Shown in pieces: positions 53,569 to 61,356 of a stretch of DNA of 64,000 bases; the stretch's first letter is position 1, and every line of letters starts with the position of its first letter. Below the pieces are notes generated by a model. It saw only the letters and a program-made list of their open reading frames with translations, was not told the DNA's origin and searched no databases. A program made the position numbers and the translations under genes. Origin of the DNA: Pseudomonadota bacterium (lineage in GTDB: Bacteria; Desulfobacterota; Desulfarculia; Desulfarculales; Desulfarculaceae); NCBI GenBank assembly GCA_018902755.1, contig JAHIQI010000017.1, positions 62,001 through 126,000 of the forward strand, read 5' to 3'.

Positions 53569-54045
53569 CTAGGTGGGCTCCTCGCCCAGGCTCTCAATGT
53601 ACTTGTCGGCTTGCTGCACCAAAATCTGGAAGTGCTGGGCCAGGAAGGCGAACTCCTCATCGGTCATGCGCTCCAGCATCACCGACATGTTGGCGTCGAA
53701 ACTCTCGCGGAAGGCTTCGTAGCCCGCCTTGGCGGCCTTGCCCCTGGCGGTGAGCTTGAGCAGCACTTCCTTGTCGTTGTCCGGGGCCTTGAATTTGGTT
53801 ACGTAGCCCCGCTCCTCCAGGCGTTTCACGGTCTGGGAAACCGCCCCCTTGGTGACCACCAGCAGCCGCGCCAGGCCGGTGATGTTGATGCCCCGGTTGC
53901 GGCCGATGACCTCGATGGGCTGTATCTCCGCCGCGCTGAGCATCTCCCCGGTGCCGTAGTCGTGGGGGAAGGACCGCACATAAACGACCTTGTTTACGAG
54001 CTGGTCCAGGAGATTGCTGAGTAGGGTGTAACGTAGATTGGGCAT
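53569..54045 (-). CDS. MarR-family transcriptional regulator
   Basis: 158 residues. Winged helix-turn-helix: INITGLARLLVVTKGAVSQTVKRLEERGYVTKF, then the wing DNDKEVLLKLT. N- and C-terminal helices form the dimer interface. Its likely targets are itself and neighbouring genes; copA-copZ lies 110 bp upstream in the same direction but is separated by a terminator. The promoter's predicted start nearly coincides with the ATG, and there is no ribosome site, so the message may be leaderless. Confidence 0.9.
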   Translation of the reverse strand: MPNLRYTLLSNLLDQLVNKVVYVRSFPHDYGTGEMLSAAEIQPIEVIGRNRGINITGLARLLVVTKGAVSQTVKRLEERGYVTKFKAPDNDKEVLLKLTARGKAAKAGYEAFRESFDANMSVMLERMTDEEFAFLAQHFQILVQQADKYIESLGEEPT

Positions 54046-54050
54046 GGCGT

Positions 54051-54079
54051 ATAGTATGCACCCTAAACAATATAGTCAA
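54051..54079 (-). promoter_or_regulatory. Sigma-70 promoter of the MarR gene
   Basis: Minus strand TTGACT (54074-54079), 17 bp, TACTAT (54051-54056). Transcription would begin near 54044, within a base or two of the ATG at 54045. Confidence 0.7.
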
Positions 54080-54102
54080 GCAATGGTTTCGGCCTGCGAA
54101 AC

Positions 54103-54132
54103 AAAAAAGGCCGCCCGCGACAGCGGACGGCC
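54103..54132 (-). terminator. Terminator of copZ-copA
   Basis: Minus strand GGCCGTCCGC, loop TGTC, GCGGGCGGCC, then TTTTTTG. 22 bp after the copA stop. Confidence 0.9.
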
Positions 54133-54154
54133 CTGGGGGTGACGGGGAAGGTCG

Positions 54155-56602
54155 TCAGATTTTCTTGCGGCCCAGCCTCAGGCTGTTGGTGACCACGGTC
54201 ACCGATGAAAAGGCCATGGCCCCGGCGGCCAGCACCGGGTGCAGGTCGCGGATGAAGATGGGCAGCCAGGTTACCTGGTGCAGCACCCCGGCGGCCACGG
54301 GCACCAGGGCGGCGTTGTAGAAAAAGGCCCAGAACAGGTTCTGCTTGATGGTGGCCATGGTGGCTTTGGAAAGCTTTATGGCCCGGCTCACCCCGGTAAG
54401 CTCGCCGCCCACCAGGGTCACGTCGCTGGCCTCCATGGCCACGTCGGTGCCGGTGCCGATGGCGATGCCCACGTCGGCCCTGGCCAGGGCCGGGGCGTCG
54501 TTGATGCCGTCGCCAACCATGGCCACCACCGCCCCGCCCTCCTGGGCGGCGCGCACCTGGGCCTCCTTGTTCTCGGGCAAAACCTCGGCCACCACCTGGT
54601 CAATGCCCACCCGGGAGGCCACCGCCGCCGCAGCCAGGCGGTTGTCGCCGGTGATCATCACCGGGGTGATGCCCATCTGCTTGAGGTCGCTGATGGCCTG
54701 GCGGGCGTGGGGCTTCTCCTGGTCGGCCACGGCCAGGATGCCGGCCACCTGGTCATTGACCTCCACCAGCATAACCGTCTTGCCCTCGCTGGAGAGCCGG
54801 GCCACCTCCTGCTCCACTTGGGCCCCGGCCTGGGGGAACCAGGAGGGCTTGCCCACTCTGACCTTGCGGCCGTCCACCGAGGCCTCAACCCCGTGGCCGC
54901 TGACCGCCTTAAAGCCGCTCGGTTCGCTGATGGCCGCGCCTTTGTCCTTGGCCCCCACCACCACCGCCTGGGCGATGGGATGCTCGCTGCCGCTTTCGGT
55001 GGAGGCGGCCAAGGACAGGGCCTCGTCGCCCCCCAGCCCCAGGGGCAGCCAGTCGGTGAGCTGAGGCTCGCCCTTGGTGATGGTGCCGGTCTTGTCCAGC
55101 ATCACCATGGTCAGCTTGTGAGCCGTCTCCAGGGCCTCGGAGTTCTTGAACAGGATGCCCAGGCCGGCTCCCTTGCCGGTGCCCACCATGATGGCCGTGG
55201 GCGTGGCCAGTCCCAGGGCGCAGGGGCAGGCGATGACCAGCACCGCCACCATGCGGATCATGGCCGGCACGAACTGGCCGGTCATTATCCACCACACCAC
55301 CAGGGTGATGAGCGCCAGGATGATGATGGTGGGCACGAACACCGCAGAGACCTGGTCGGCCAGGCGCTGGATGGCGGGCTTGGAGCCTTGGGCCTGGCGC
55401 ACCAGGCGGATGATCTGGGCTAGGGCGGTCTCGGAGCCCACCCCGGTGGCCTTGATTTTCAAAAGCCCCTGCTGGTTCACCGTGGCCCCGAACACCTGGT
55501 CGCCCTGGTGCTTGTCCACGGGTATGGACTCGCCGGTCATGGCCGACTCGTTCACCGCCGAGTCTCCGCTGAGCACCGTGCCGTCCACGGGGATGGCCTC
55601 GCCGGGCTTGACCACCACGGTCTGGCCCTTTTGCACCGAACCGGCCGGGACTTGTTTTTCGTTGCCGTTCTCGTCGATGACCCGGGCCATCTTGGGGGCC
55701 AGGTCCATGAGCTTGCGGATGGCCGCCGAGGCCTGGCCCTTGGCCTTGGCCTCCAAGAGCTTGCCCAGCTTGATCAGGGTGATGATCACCGCCGAGGTCT
55801 CGAAGTACACGTGATGCCCCAGGCCGGGGACGAGCAGCACGGCAATGGAATAGAAATAGGCGGCCGAGGAGCCCAGGGCCACCAGCACGTCCATGTTGGC
55901 CGCGCCGCCCTTGACGCTCTTGTAGCCGCCCACGTAGAAGCCGCCGCCGGTGTAGAACTGCACCGGGGTGGCCAGGGCAAAAAAGAGCCAGTTGACCCAG
56001 GCGGCCCCGGCCCAGGCGCCCAGCAGGCCAAAGTCCCGGGACATGGAGATGACGAACAAGGGCAGGGTGAAAGCCACCCCCACCCAGAAGAAACGGCGCT
56101 GGGCGGCCAGCTCGGCGGCGCGGGCCTGGGCCTCGGCGTCTTCCATCACCGCCTCGCCCTCGGCGGGCAATATCAACTCGTAGCCCGCGTTCTTGACCGC
56201 CTGGGCCATGTCCTCCAGGCTGGTCTGGGCGGGGTCGTAGTCCACGCTCAGGGTCTCGGTGCCGAAGTTGACCGAGGCCTGGGCCACGCCGGGCACTTTC
56301 TTGTTAAGGGTTCGCTCCACGTTGGCCGCGCAGCGGGCGCAGGTCATGCCCACCACCGGTAATTCCACGTGCCGCTTGGTTTCGGGCAGTATGAGCTGGT
56401 AACCGGCGTCCTTGACCGCCTGGGCCATGTCCTCGAGGCTGGTCTCCTCCGGGTCATAGTCCACGCTGGCGGTCTCGGTGCCGAAGTTAACCGAGGCCTG
56501 GGCAACCCCGGGCACCTTCTTGCCCAGGGTGCGCTCCACATTTGCCGCGCAGCGGGCGCAGGTCATGCCCACCACCGGCAGCTCCACGTGCTGCTGGGCC
56601 AA
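54155..56602 (-). CDS. copA: Copper-exporting P1B-type ATPase with two N-terminal metal-binding domains
   Basis: 815 residues. Two heavy-metal-associated domains (about 6-73 and 79-146), each with GMTCARC, are followed by eight membrane segments. Transport motif CPC in IACPCALGLATPT, phosphorylation DKTGTITKG, HP locus in SEHPIAQAV, and hinge GDGINDAPALARADVGIAIG. It exports Cu(I) from the cytosol. The two metal-binding domains differ at only about six of 68 residues, a sign of recent duplication. It follows copZ by 19 bp and ends at a strong terminator. Confidence 0.95.
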   Translation of the reverse strand: MAQQHVELPVVGMTCARCAANVERTLGKKVPGVAQASVNFGTETASVDYDPEETSLEDMAQAVKDAGYQLILPETKRHVELPVVGMTCARCAANVERTLNKKVPGVAQASVNFGTETLSVDYDPAQTSLEDMAQAVKNAGYELILPAEGEAVMEDAEAQARAAELAAQRRFFWVGVAFTLPLFVISMSRDFGLLGAWAGAAWVNWLFFALATPVQFYTGGGFYVGGYKSVKGGAANMDVLVALGSSAAYFYSIAVLLVPGLGHHVYFETSAVIITLIKLGKLLEAKAKGQASAAIRKLMDLAPKMARVIDENGNEKQVPAGSVQKGQTVVVKPGEAIPVDGTVLSGDSAVNESAMTGESIPVDKHQGDQVFGATVNQQGLLKIKATGVGSETALAQIIRLVRQAQGSKPAIQRLADQVSAVFVPTIIILALITLVVWWIMTGQFVPAMIRMVAVLVIACPCALGLATPTAIMVGTGKGAGLGILFKNSEALETAHKLTMVMLDKTGTITKGEPQLTDWLPLGLGGDEALSLAASTESGSEHPIAQAVVVGAKDKGAAISEPSGFKAVSGHGVEASVDGRKVRVGKPSWFPQAGAQVEQEVARLSSEGKTVMLVEVNDQVAGILAVADQEKPHARQAISDLKQMGITPVMITGDNRLAAAAVASRVGIDQVVAEVLPENKEAQVRAAQEGGAVVAMVGDGINDAPALARADVGIAIGTGTDVAMEASDVTLVGGELTGVSRAIKLSKATMATIKQNLFWAFFYNAALVPVAAGVLHQVTWLPIFIRDLHPVLAAGAMAFSSVTVVTNSLRLGRKKI
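56165..56587 (-). repeat. Tandem duplication encoding the two CopA metal-binding domains
   Basis: Two copies of about 204 bp (56384-56587 and 56165-56368) in direct orientation, offset by 219 bp. Protein identity is about 90 percent by eye, and DNA is nearly as close over long stretches, so the copies are recent or kept alike by gene conversion. Confidence 0.85.
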
Positions 56603-56621
56603 TGGCTATCTCCCTTGGGCT

Positions 56622-56825
56622 TTACTTGGCCGGGTAGCCGGCATCCTTGAGGGCGGCGGCGATCTGGTCCCAGGTAGCCGGGGCGTCCCACTGGATGGTC
56701 ACTTGCTTGCTGGCCACGTCGCCTTCCACGGATTTTACGCCCGAAACCTCACCGGCCTCGCGTTTGACGGCGGCCAGGCAGTGTCCGCAGGAAATGTCGG
56801 GGATATTTACGGTCTTGGTTTCCAT
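56622..56825 (-). CDS. CopZ-like copper chaperone
   Basis: 67 residues, single ferredoxin-like HMA fold. The metal loop is SCGHC (PDISCGHCLAAVKRE) rather than the M-x-C-x2-C of most copper chaperones; Cys-x2-Cys is kept but Met is replaced by Ile-Ser. It should hand Cu(I) to CopA, encoded 19 bp downstream. The ring of the fold (TIQWDAPATWDQIAAALKDAGY) is normal. Confidence 0.88.
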   Translation of the reverse strand: METKTVNIPDISCGHCLAAVKREAGEVSGVKSVEGDVASKQVTIQWDAPATWDQIAAALKDAGYPAK

Positions 56826-57066
56826 GATTTTTCTCCATGATGAGGATTGTGGCGGCCCGGATTTTCATTCAGGCTTCCAAATGCCGATTTAATGATAATA
56901 CCTTCAAGGCAAACTTGCCACCGTCTAACTTTTTTAGCCACACCTTCACAGGCGCGGCCATCGATCGGTTCCAAATCCAATCGTTGGGGCTTAGATCACC
57001 CATTTATTTAGTAGGATAAACCGTTTTCCCGCATACGCAAGGGGGCGTGCGGCCTTGAACGCGGAA
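56826..57066. other. Leader/promoter region of copZ-copA
   Basis: With the palindrome that follows it, about 305 bases without a convincing gene. It is AT-richer than its surroundings and must hold the copZ promoter on the minus strand. I saw no clear -35/-10 pair and no recognised copper-regulator site. Short ORFs here have no ribosome site or family likeness. Confidence 0.4.
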
Positions 57067-57095
57067 CACCCTCCGAGGCCTGGCCTCGGAGGGTG
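57067..57095. terminator. Perfect 14 bp palindrome after bamR
   Basis: CACCCTCCGAGGCC, one base, GGCCTCGGAGGGTG: a perfect inverted repeat 36 bp past the bamR stop. No T-run on either strand. It may terminate with help or protect the 3' end. Confidence 0.55.
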
Positions 57096-57131
57096 CGCTG
57101 GGTCTGATTGGCTGGCCTGGTCGCGGCCGTC

Positions 57132-57896
57132 CTACTTTTCTTTCCACTGGGGCTTGCGCTTGTCCAAAAAGGCCCTGAGCCCCTCCTCGGCGTCGGCCGT
57201 GGGCATCAGCTCGCCCAGGTAGACCTTCTCGATAAGCTCCAGGGCCCGCTCCTTGTCGTCGTTCAGGCCCTGCACCACCGCCTTTTTGGTGAGGCTGAGC
57301 ACCAGGCCCGAAAGGTTGGTTAGCTTGCCCACCAGGGCGTGGGTGGCCGCGGCCAGCTCCTCGGGGGGCACCACCTGGTTGACCAGGCCTATGGCCTTGG
57401 CTTCGGCCGCGCCGATCACATCGCCGGTGACGATAAGCTCCAGGGCCTTCTTGTAGCCCAGCTGGCGGGGGAAGACCAGGGCGGCCACGGGCGGGAACAC
57501 TCCCACCAAAATCTCGGGCTGGCCGAACTTGGCCTTTTCGCTGGCCACCACCAGGTCGCAGTAGGCGGCCAGCTCGCAGCCGCCGCCCAGGGCCGCGCCC
57601 TGCACCGAGGCCACCGAAACCACTCCCAGCTTTTCCATGCGCCGGAAGATGCCGTGGAACACCTCGATCATCTCGTTGACCTGGTCGCCCAAATGCTCGC
57701 CCACGTCAACCCCGGCGCTGAAGGCCTTGCCCTCGGCCTGAATGAGGAGCACCTTTAGCCCTGAGGGGGCCAGGCTGTCCAGGGCCTGGTTAATCTCTTT
57801 CATCATGGCGATGTTCAACACGTTCAGGGGCTCGCGGCAAAGGGTCAGGGTGGCCACCCCGTCTTGTACCGCCAGCTTGATGTGCTCGTAGGCCAT
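57132..57896 (-). CDS. bamR: Cyclohexa-1,5-diene-1-carbonyl-CoA hydratase
   Basis: 254 residues from the ATG at 57896, with AGGAG 8 bp upstream. Crotonase fold; LTLCREPLNVLNIAMMKEINQAL is typical of dienoyl-CoA hydratases of the benzoate pathway. Both crotonase Glu positions are kept (GGGCELAAYCD and FGQPEILVG). It adds water to the diene made by benzoyl-CoA reductase, giving 6-hydroxycyclohex-1-ene-1-carbonyl-CoA. Also called dch. Last gene of the SDR-had-bamA-bamR unit, 84 bp after bamA. Confidence 0.9.
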   Translation of the reverse strand: MAYEHIKLAVQDGVATLTLCREPLNVLNIAMMKEINQALDSLAPSGLKVLLIQAEGKAFSAGVDVGEHLGDQVNEMIEVFHGIFRRMEKLGVVSVASVQGAALGGGCELAAYCDLVVASEKAKFGQPEILVGVFPPVAALVFPRQLGYKKALELIVTGDVIGAAEAKAIGLVNQVVPPEELAAATHALVGKLTNLSGLVLSLTKKAVVQGLNDDKERALELIEKVYLGELMPTADAEEGLRAFLDKRKPQWKEK

Positions 57897-57980
57897 GGTC
57901 GTATCTCCTGTCTTGGGGTCCAAATAAAAGGGCCGGGCACAGCGGCCCGGCCCTCTGGCGTCGTGTGTTCGCTGGGCCGC

Positions 57981-59138
57981 TTACTTCTGGGGCTTGCCCA
58001 TGACCTCGGCGAAGGTCTCCTCGCCCGCCTCGGCGCCTTGGGCGATGAGCTGGCGGAACTTGATGAAGTCGATCACGTCGGTGCCGGTGATCTTCTTGGT
58101 GTTGAAGGCACCGAAGCCCAGGAAGGCCTCGTAGTTCATGTTGGCCATCAGCCAGTGGCGGTTGGGCAGCTTGGACTGGTCCCAGAAGAATTTTTTCTTG
58201 GCGCGGATTCCGTCGATGGACTTCATCACGCAGCCGGGGAACAGGTTGGCGAAGGTCCAGACTATCTTGTTGACCTCGCCGTCGAGCATGGCGGCGTCCC
58301 GGGGCAGCTCCTTCAGCTTGGCCTTGGCCTCGCCCAGGGCGGCCTTGTCCTTGACGTACTCGCCGTAGACGATCTCGCCGTCGTCAACGTAGCGGTCGGT
58401 GATGATCATGGGGTTGCGCACGAACTTGTCGCCGTCCTTGAGCACGGGAACAACCTTGGAGATGAGGTTCTTGGCCCTCATCTTGTAGGCGCTCCACATC
58501 TCGCAGGACACGCAGTTCCACATGGCGTCTTCCATGTTGAGCATCCAGGGCAGGAAGTCGGTGGAGCCGCCGTCCGGGGCGGAGCCGTGACGGGCGCCCG
58601 CTTGGCCGAAGATGGCCAGGTCGCTGCTGACCGCCAGGTCGCAGGCCATGCCGATCTCCTGGCCACCGGCCACGCGCATGCCGTTGACCCGGCAGATGGT
58701 GGGCTTCTTACACATCAGGATGCTGTCCACCATCTCGTTGAACAGGTCCATGTACTCGCCATACTCGTTGGGCCGCTTGGAGTAGTACTCGCTGTACTCC
58801 TTGGTGTTGCCGCCGGTGCAGAAGGCGTCGAAGCCGGTGCCGGTGAATACCGTGGCCACCACCGAGCGGTCGCCGGAGCTGGCGCGGAAGCCCGCGATGA
58901 CGCCCTTGACCATGGTGGTGGTGTAGGAGTTGTACTGGCGCGGGTTGTTCAGGCGCACCTCGGCCACGTACAGGTCGGGTACTTCCTCGCCGGTCTTGGG
59001 GTTGACCAGGGGTTTTTTGGTGTAGACCACGCAGGGCGCGTCTTCGTCGTTACCCCAATAGCGGCCCCGCACCATGTCCTCCTCGAAAAGGAGGTGGTTC
59101 TTCAGTTCGTGTTCTCTGGGCATCCACTCAAGAGGCAT
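57981..59138 (-). CDS. bamA: 6-oxocyclohex-1-ene-1-carbonyl-CoA hydrolase (ring opening)
   Basis: 385 residues, an extended crotonase-family enzyme. The N-terminus HELKNHLLFEEDMVRGRYWG and the core LNNPRQYNSYTTTMVKGVI, FCTGGNTKEYSEYY and GARHGSAPDGGSTDFLPW are hallmarks of BamA/Oah, the marker gene for anaerobic aromatic degradation. It hydrates and hydrolytically opens the alicyclic ring to 3-hydroxypimelyl-CoA. Directly after had; good family confidence. Confidence 0.95.
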   Translation of the reverse strand: MPLEWMPREHELKNHLLFEEDMVRGRYWGNDEDAPCVVYTKKPLVNPKTGEEVPDLYVAEVRLNNPRQYNSYTTTMVKGVIAGFRASSGDRSVVATVFTGTGFDAFCTGGNTKEYSEYYSKRPNEYGEYMDLFNEMVDSILMCKKPTICRVNGMRVAGGQEIGMACDLAVSSDLAIFGQAGARHGSAPDGGSTDFLPWMLNMEDAMWNCVSCEMWSAYKMRAKNLISKVVPVLKDGDKFVRNPMIITDRYVDDGEIVYGEYVKDKAALGEAKAKLKELPRDAAMLDGEVNKIVWTFANLFPGCVMKSIDGIRAKKKFFWDQSKLPNRHWLMANMNYEAFLGFGAFNTKKITGTDVIDFIKFRQLIAQGAEAGEETFAEVMGKPQK

Positions 59139-59201
59139 GTCTCTCTCCTAAAGTCCTCAAAGGGTGTTAACGGGTCAAATCGTTTATCCGGCGCCGTGGG
59201 C

Positions 59202-60290
59202 CTAAAAGTCGGGCTCCAGGACCTGGCGCTTGTCAAACAGGCCCGCGTGCTGCTGCTCGAAGACCTGCTCGATTTGGCTCATGGGTTTGGTCTCCAGGAA
59301 GGGCTCTATCTTCACCCGGCCGTCCTGGACCATCTCCAGCACCTTGGGGTAATACTCGGGCAGGCAGCCCCAGGTGCCGATGATCTCGGCGTCAAAGGCC
59401 ATCAGCTTGCTGAGCATGTATTTGTTGGTCTGCAGGCCGAAGCCCACCACCACCAGCTTGCCCAGGAACGACAGCATGGCCAGGGCGATCTCCTGGCCGC
59501 CGCCGGTGCCGGTGCACTCGAAGATCTTCCAGCCCACGTTCTTGGGCACGCCGGCCTGCTTGCAGATGTCGCCGAACTCGCCCTTGATCTGCTTGATGTC
59601 CTTGTCCTTGGAGTTGATCACGTAGTCCACGCCGTAGTTAAGGGCGCGGTCCAGCTTGGCCTGGTTGCGGGCGATGCCCACCACCACCTTGGCCCCCAGG
59701 GCCTTGGCTATCTGGCCCATGTACACGCCCACCCCGCCGGTGATGCCGGTGATGATGGCCAGGTCGCCCGCCTTGAGACCGGCGCGCATGGCCGCCTGGT
59801 AGGGGGTGGTGCCCGCGTCGGCCACCACCGCGTAGTGGCTCAGCGGGAACTTGGGGTCGTCCACCACGCACAGGTCCCCGGCGGGAACCGGGATGTGGCT
59901 GGAGAAGCCGCCGTAGACGCCCAGGGAGTTGCCGGGCATCTTCTGGGCCAGGCAGCGGTTGCCGCGGCCCTCGTCGCATATGGGGCAGTTGCCGCAGGGC
60001 ATAACCGCGGGCACGATGACCTGCTTGCCCACCATGGCGTCCGGCCCGGCGATGACCGTGCCGGCGATCTCGTGACCCAGGGTCAGGGGCGGCTTGCTTA
60101 CCGTGGGCACGCCGTCATAGAAATAGCCCAGGTCGGTGTGGCATACGCCGCAACCGGCGATCTCCACCAGGGCGTCGCCTTCGGTCAGCTCGGGCATGGG
60201 GATGGTGGTCTTCTGCAGCACGCCGGGCTTGCCTTCCTTGCCCGGCTCCACCATCTGCCAGGTTTGAATTTTGTCGGGTATGGCCGCCAT
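59202..60290 (-). CDS. had: 6-hydroxycyclohex-1-ene-1-carbonyl-CoA dehydrogenase
   Basis: 362 residues, medium-chain zinc dehydrogenase. Catalytic zinc ligands in GCGVCHTDLGYFYDGVP and GHEIAG, structural zinc Cys in CGNCPICDEGRGNRC, and the NAD fold ITGITGGVGVYMGQIA. The overall pattern matches Had/BamQ. It oxidises the 6-hydroxy product of BamR to the 6-oxo substrate of BamA with NAD. Its position between the SDR and bamA genes fits the pathway order. Confidence 0.92.
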   Translation of the reverse strand: MAAIPDKIQTWQMVEPGKEGKPGVLQKTTIPMPELTEGDALVEIAGCGVCHTDLGYFYDGVPTVSKPPLTLGHEIAGTVIAGPDAMVGKQVIVPAVMPCGNCPICDEGRGNRCLAQKMPGNSLGVYGGFSSHIPVPAGDLCVVDDPKFPLSHYAVVADAGTTPYQAAMRAGLKAGDLAIITGITGGVGVYMGQIAKALGAKVVVGIARNQAKLDRALNYGVDYVINSKDKDIKQIKGEFGDICKQAGVPKNVGWKIFECTGTGGGQEIALAMLSFLGKLVVVGFGLQTNKYMLSKLMAFDAEIIGTWGCLPEYYPKVLEMVQDGRVKIEPFLETKPMSQIEQVFEQQHAGLFDKRQVLEPDF

Positions 60291-60362
60291 TTTCGCCTCC
60301 TCGATTCCTTGCTCTATTGGGCTCGCATAAGAGTTGCCGCCCCCAGGGGGCGCGGTCGGTCG

Positions 60363-61115
60363 CTAGACCATGCCGTAGCCGCCATCCACGCAGATGAGCT
60401 GGCCGGTGATGTACTTGGCCTCGTCGCTGGCCAAAAAGACGAACGCCGGGGTTATGTCGTCGGCCTCGGCGAAGCGTTTGAGCAGTATCCGGTTCATGTA
60501 GATTTCCCGGAGTTTTTCGTCGGTGCGGATCTTCTCGGTCATGTCCGTGGCCACGATGCCCAGGGAGATGACGTTGGCGCACACGTTGAAACCGGCCATT
60601 TCCCGGGCGATGGACTTGGTGAGGCTGATCACCCCGCCCTTGGCCGCCGAGTAGTTGACCTGGCCCACGGTGCCCACCACGCCGGCCACGCTGGTCACGT
60701 TGATGACCCGGCCGCCCTTTTGGGCCTTGAAGATGGGCTGGGCAGCCTTGCTCATCATCCACACCGCCTTGAGGTGGATGCCCAGAACCTGGTCCCATTG
60801 CTCGCTGGTCATCTTGTGCAGCATGGCCGGCCGGGTGAACCCGGCGTTGTTGACGACGATGTCCAACCCGCCCAGGTCGTTCATGGCCGCGTTCACCAGG
60901 GCCTGGCAGTCTTCCTCCCGGGCCACGTCGCCCTTGATCGCCACGGCCTGGCGCCCCATGTCCTGCATTTTTTTGACTAAATCTTTGGCCGGACCCTCCG
61001 AGGAGCTGTAGTTGACCACTACGTCGGCTCCCTCGTTGGCGTAGGCCAGGGCCACGGCGGCGCCCACCCCCCGGGAAGACCCGGTGACGATGGCTTTTTT
61101 TCCGGCTAAACGCAT
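60363..61115 (-). CDS. Short-chain dehydrogenase/reductase of the benzoyl-CoA cluster
   Basis: 250 residues. Cofactor motif TGSSRGVGAAVALAYA, NNAG, and catalytic Ser-Tyr-Lys in VTSVAGVVG...YSAAKGG. It resembles FabG-like 3-oxoacyl reductases. As first gene of the unit, a reasonable role is 3-hydroxypimeloyl-CoA (or a related 3-hydroxyacyl-CoA) dehydrogenase, the step right after BamA. That assignment is inferred from context only; a FabG-type reductase elsewhere in acyl metabolism is the alternative. Confidence 0.8.
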   Translation of the reverse strand: MRLAGKKAIVTGSSRGVGAAVALAYANEGADVVVNYSSSEGPAKDLVKKMQDMGRQAVAIKGDVAREEDCQALVNAAMNDLGGLDIVVNNAGFTRPAMLHKMTSEQWDQVLGIHLKAVWMMSKAAQPIFKAQKGGRVINVTSVAGVVGTVGQVNYSAAKGGVISLTKSIAREMAGFNVCANVISLGIVATDMTEKIRTDEKLREIYMNRILLKRFAEADDITPAFVFLASDEAKYITGQLICVDGGYGMV

Positions 61116-61219
61116 ACACCCTCCATGCGGTTGCGTACCGGGCTGGGCGCAGAATTCTTACCGCGCCATCTAACACCCCATTTGGCCCGGGCGGATTGTG
61201 TTGTAATGTAACTTTAATA

Positions 61220-61254
61220 TAGCTACGTTGTAACTATTGGCAAAAGGTGGGCCA
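61220..61254 (-). promoter_or_regulatory. Candidate sigma-54 promoter and operator of the benzoyl-CoA unit
   Basis: Minus strand TGGCCC-ACCTT-TTGC (61240-61254) keeps GG-N10-GC and has one -24 mismatch. Just downstream, at the expected start point, is TAGCTAC-GTT-GTAACTA (61220-61236), a 6-of-7 inverted repeat suited to a repressor. A TTGACA overlaps the region too, so a sigma-70 reading (18 bp spacer, AATAGT) cannot be excluded. Confidence 0.5.
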
Positions 61255-61296
61255 AGTGTCAAGAAAAAATGATCTGGCACCTGGGAAAACGGTGCT

Positions 61297-61325
61297 TTGA
61301 CACCCAGGCGACACTGGGCTAGCCT
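61297..61325 (+). promoter_or_regulatory. Sigma-70 promoter of the crotonase-nfo unit
   Basis: TTGACA (61297-61302), 17 bp, TAGCCT (61320-61325), 31 bp before the ATG at 61357. Confidence 0.65.
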
Positions 61326-61356
61326 GTTGTCCGTTCGCACGATTTTGGAGGATTTC

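Noticed and set aside
57864..60980. A 1038-codon open frame on the plus strand
   Set aside because: It lies antisense to bamR, bamA and had. Its translation is Gly/His/Val-rich with no family motif, as expected when high-GC codon bias keeps the opposite strand open.
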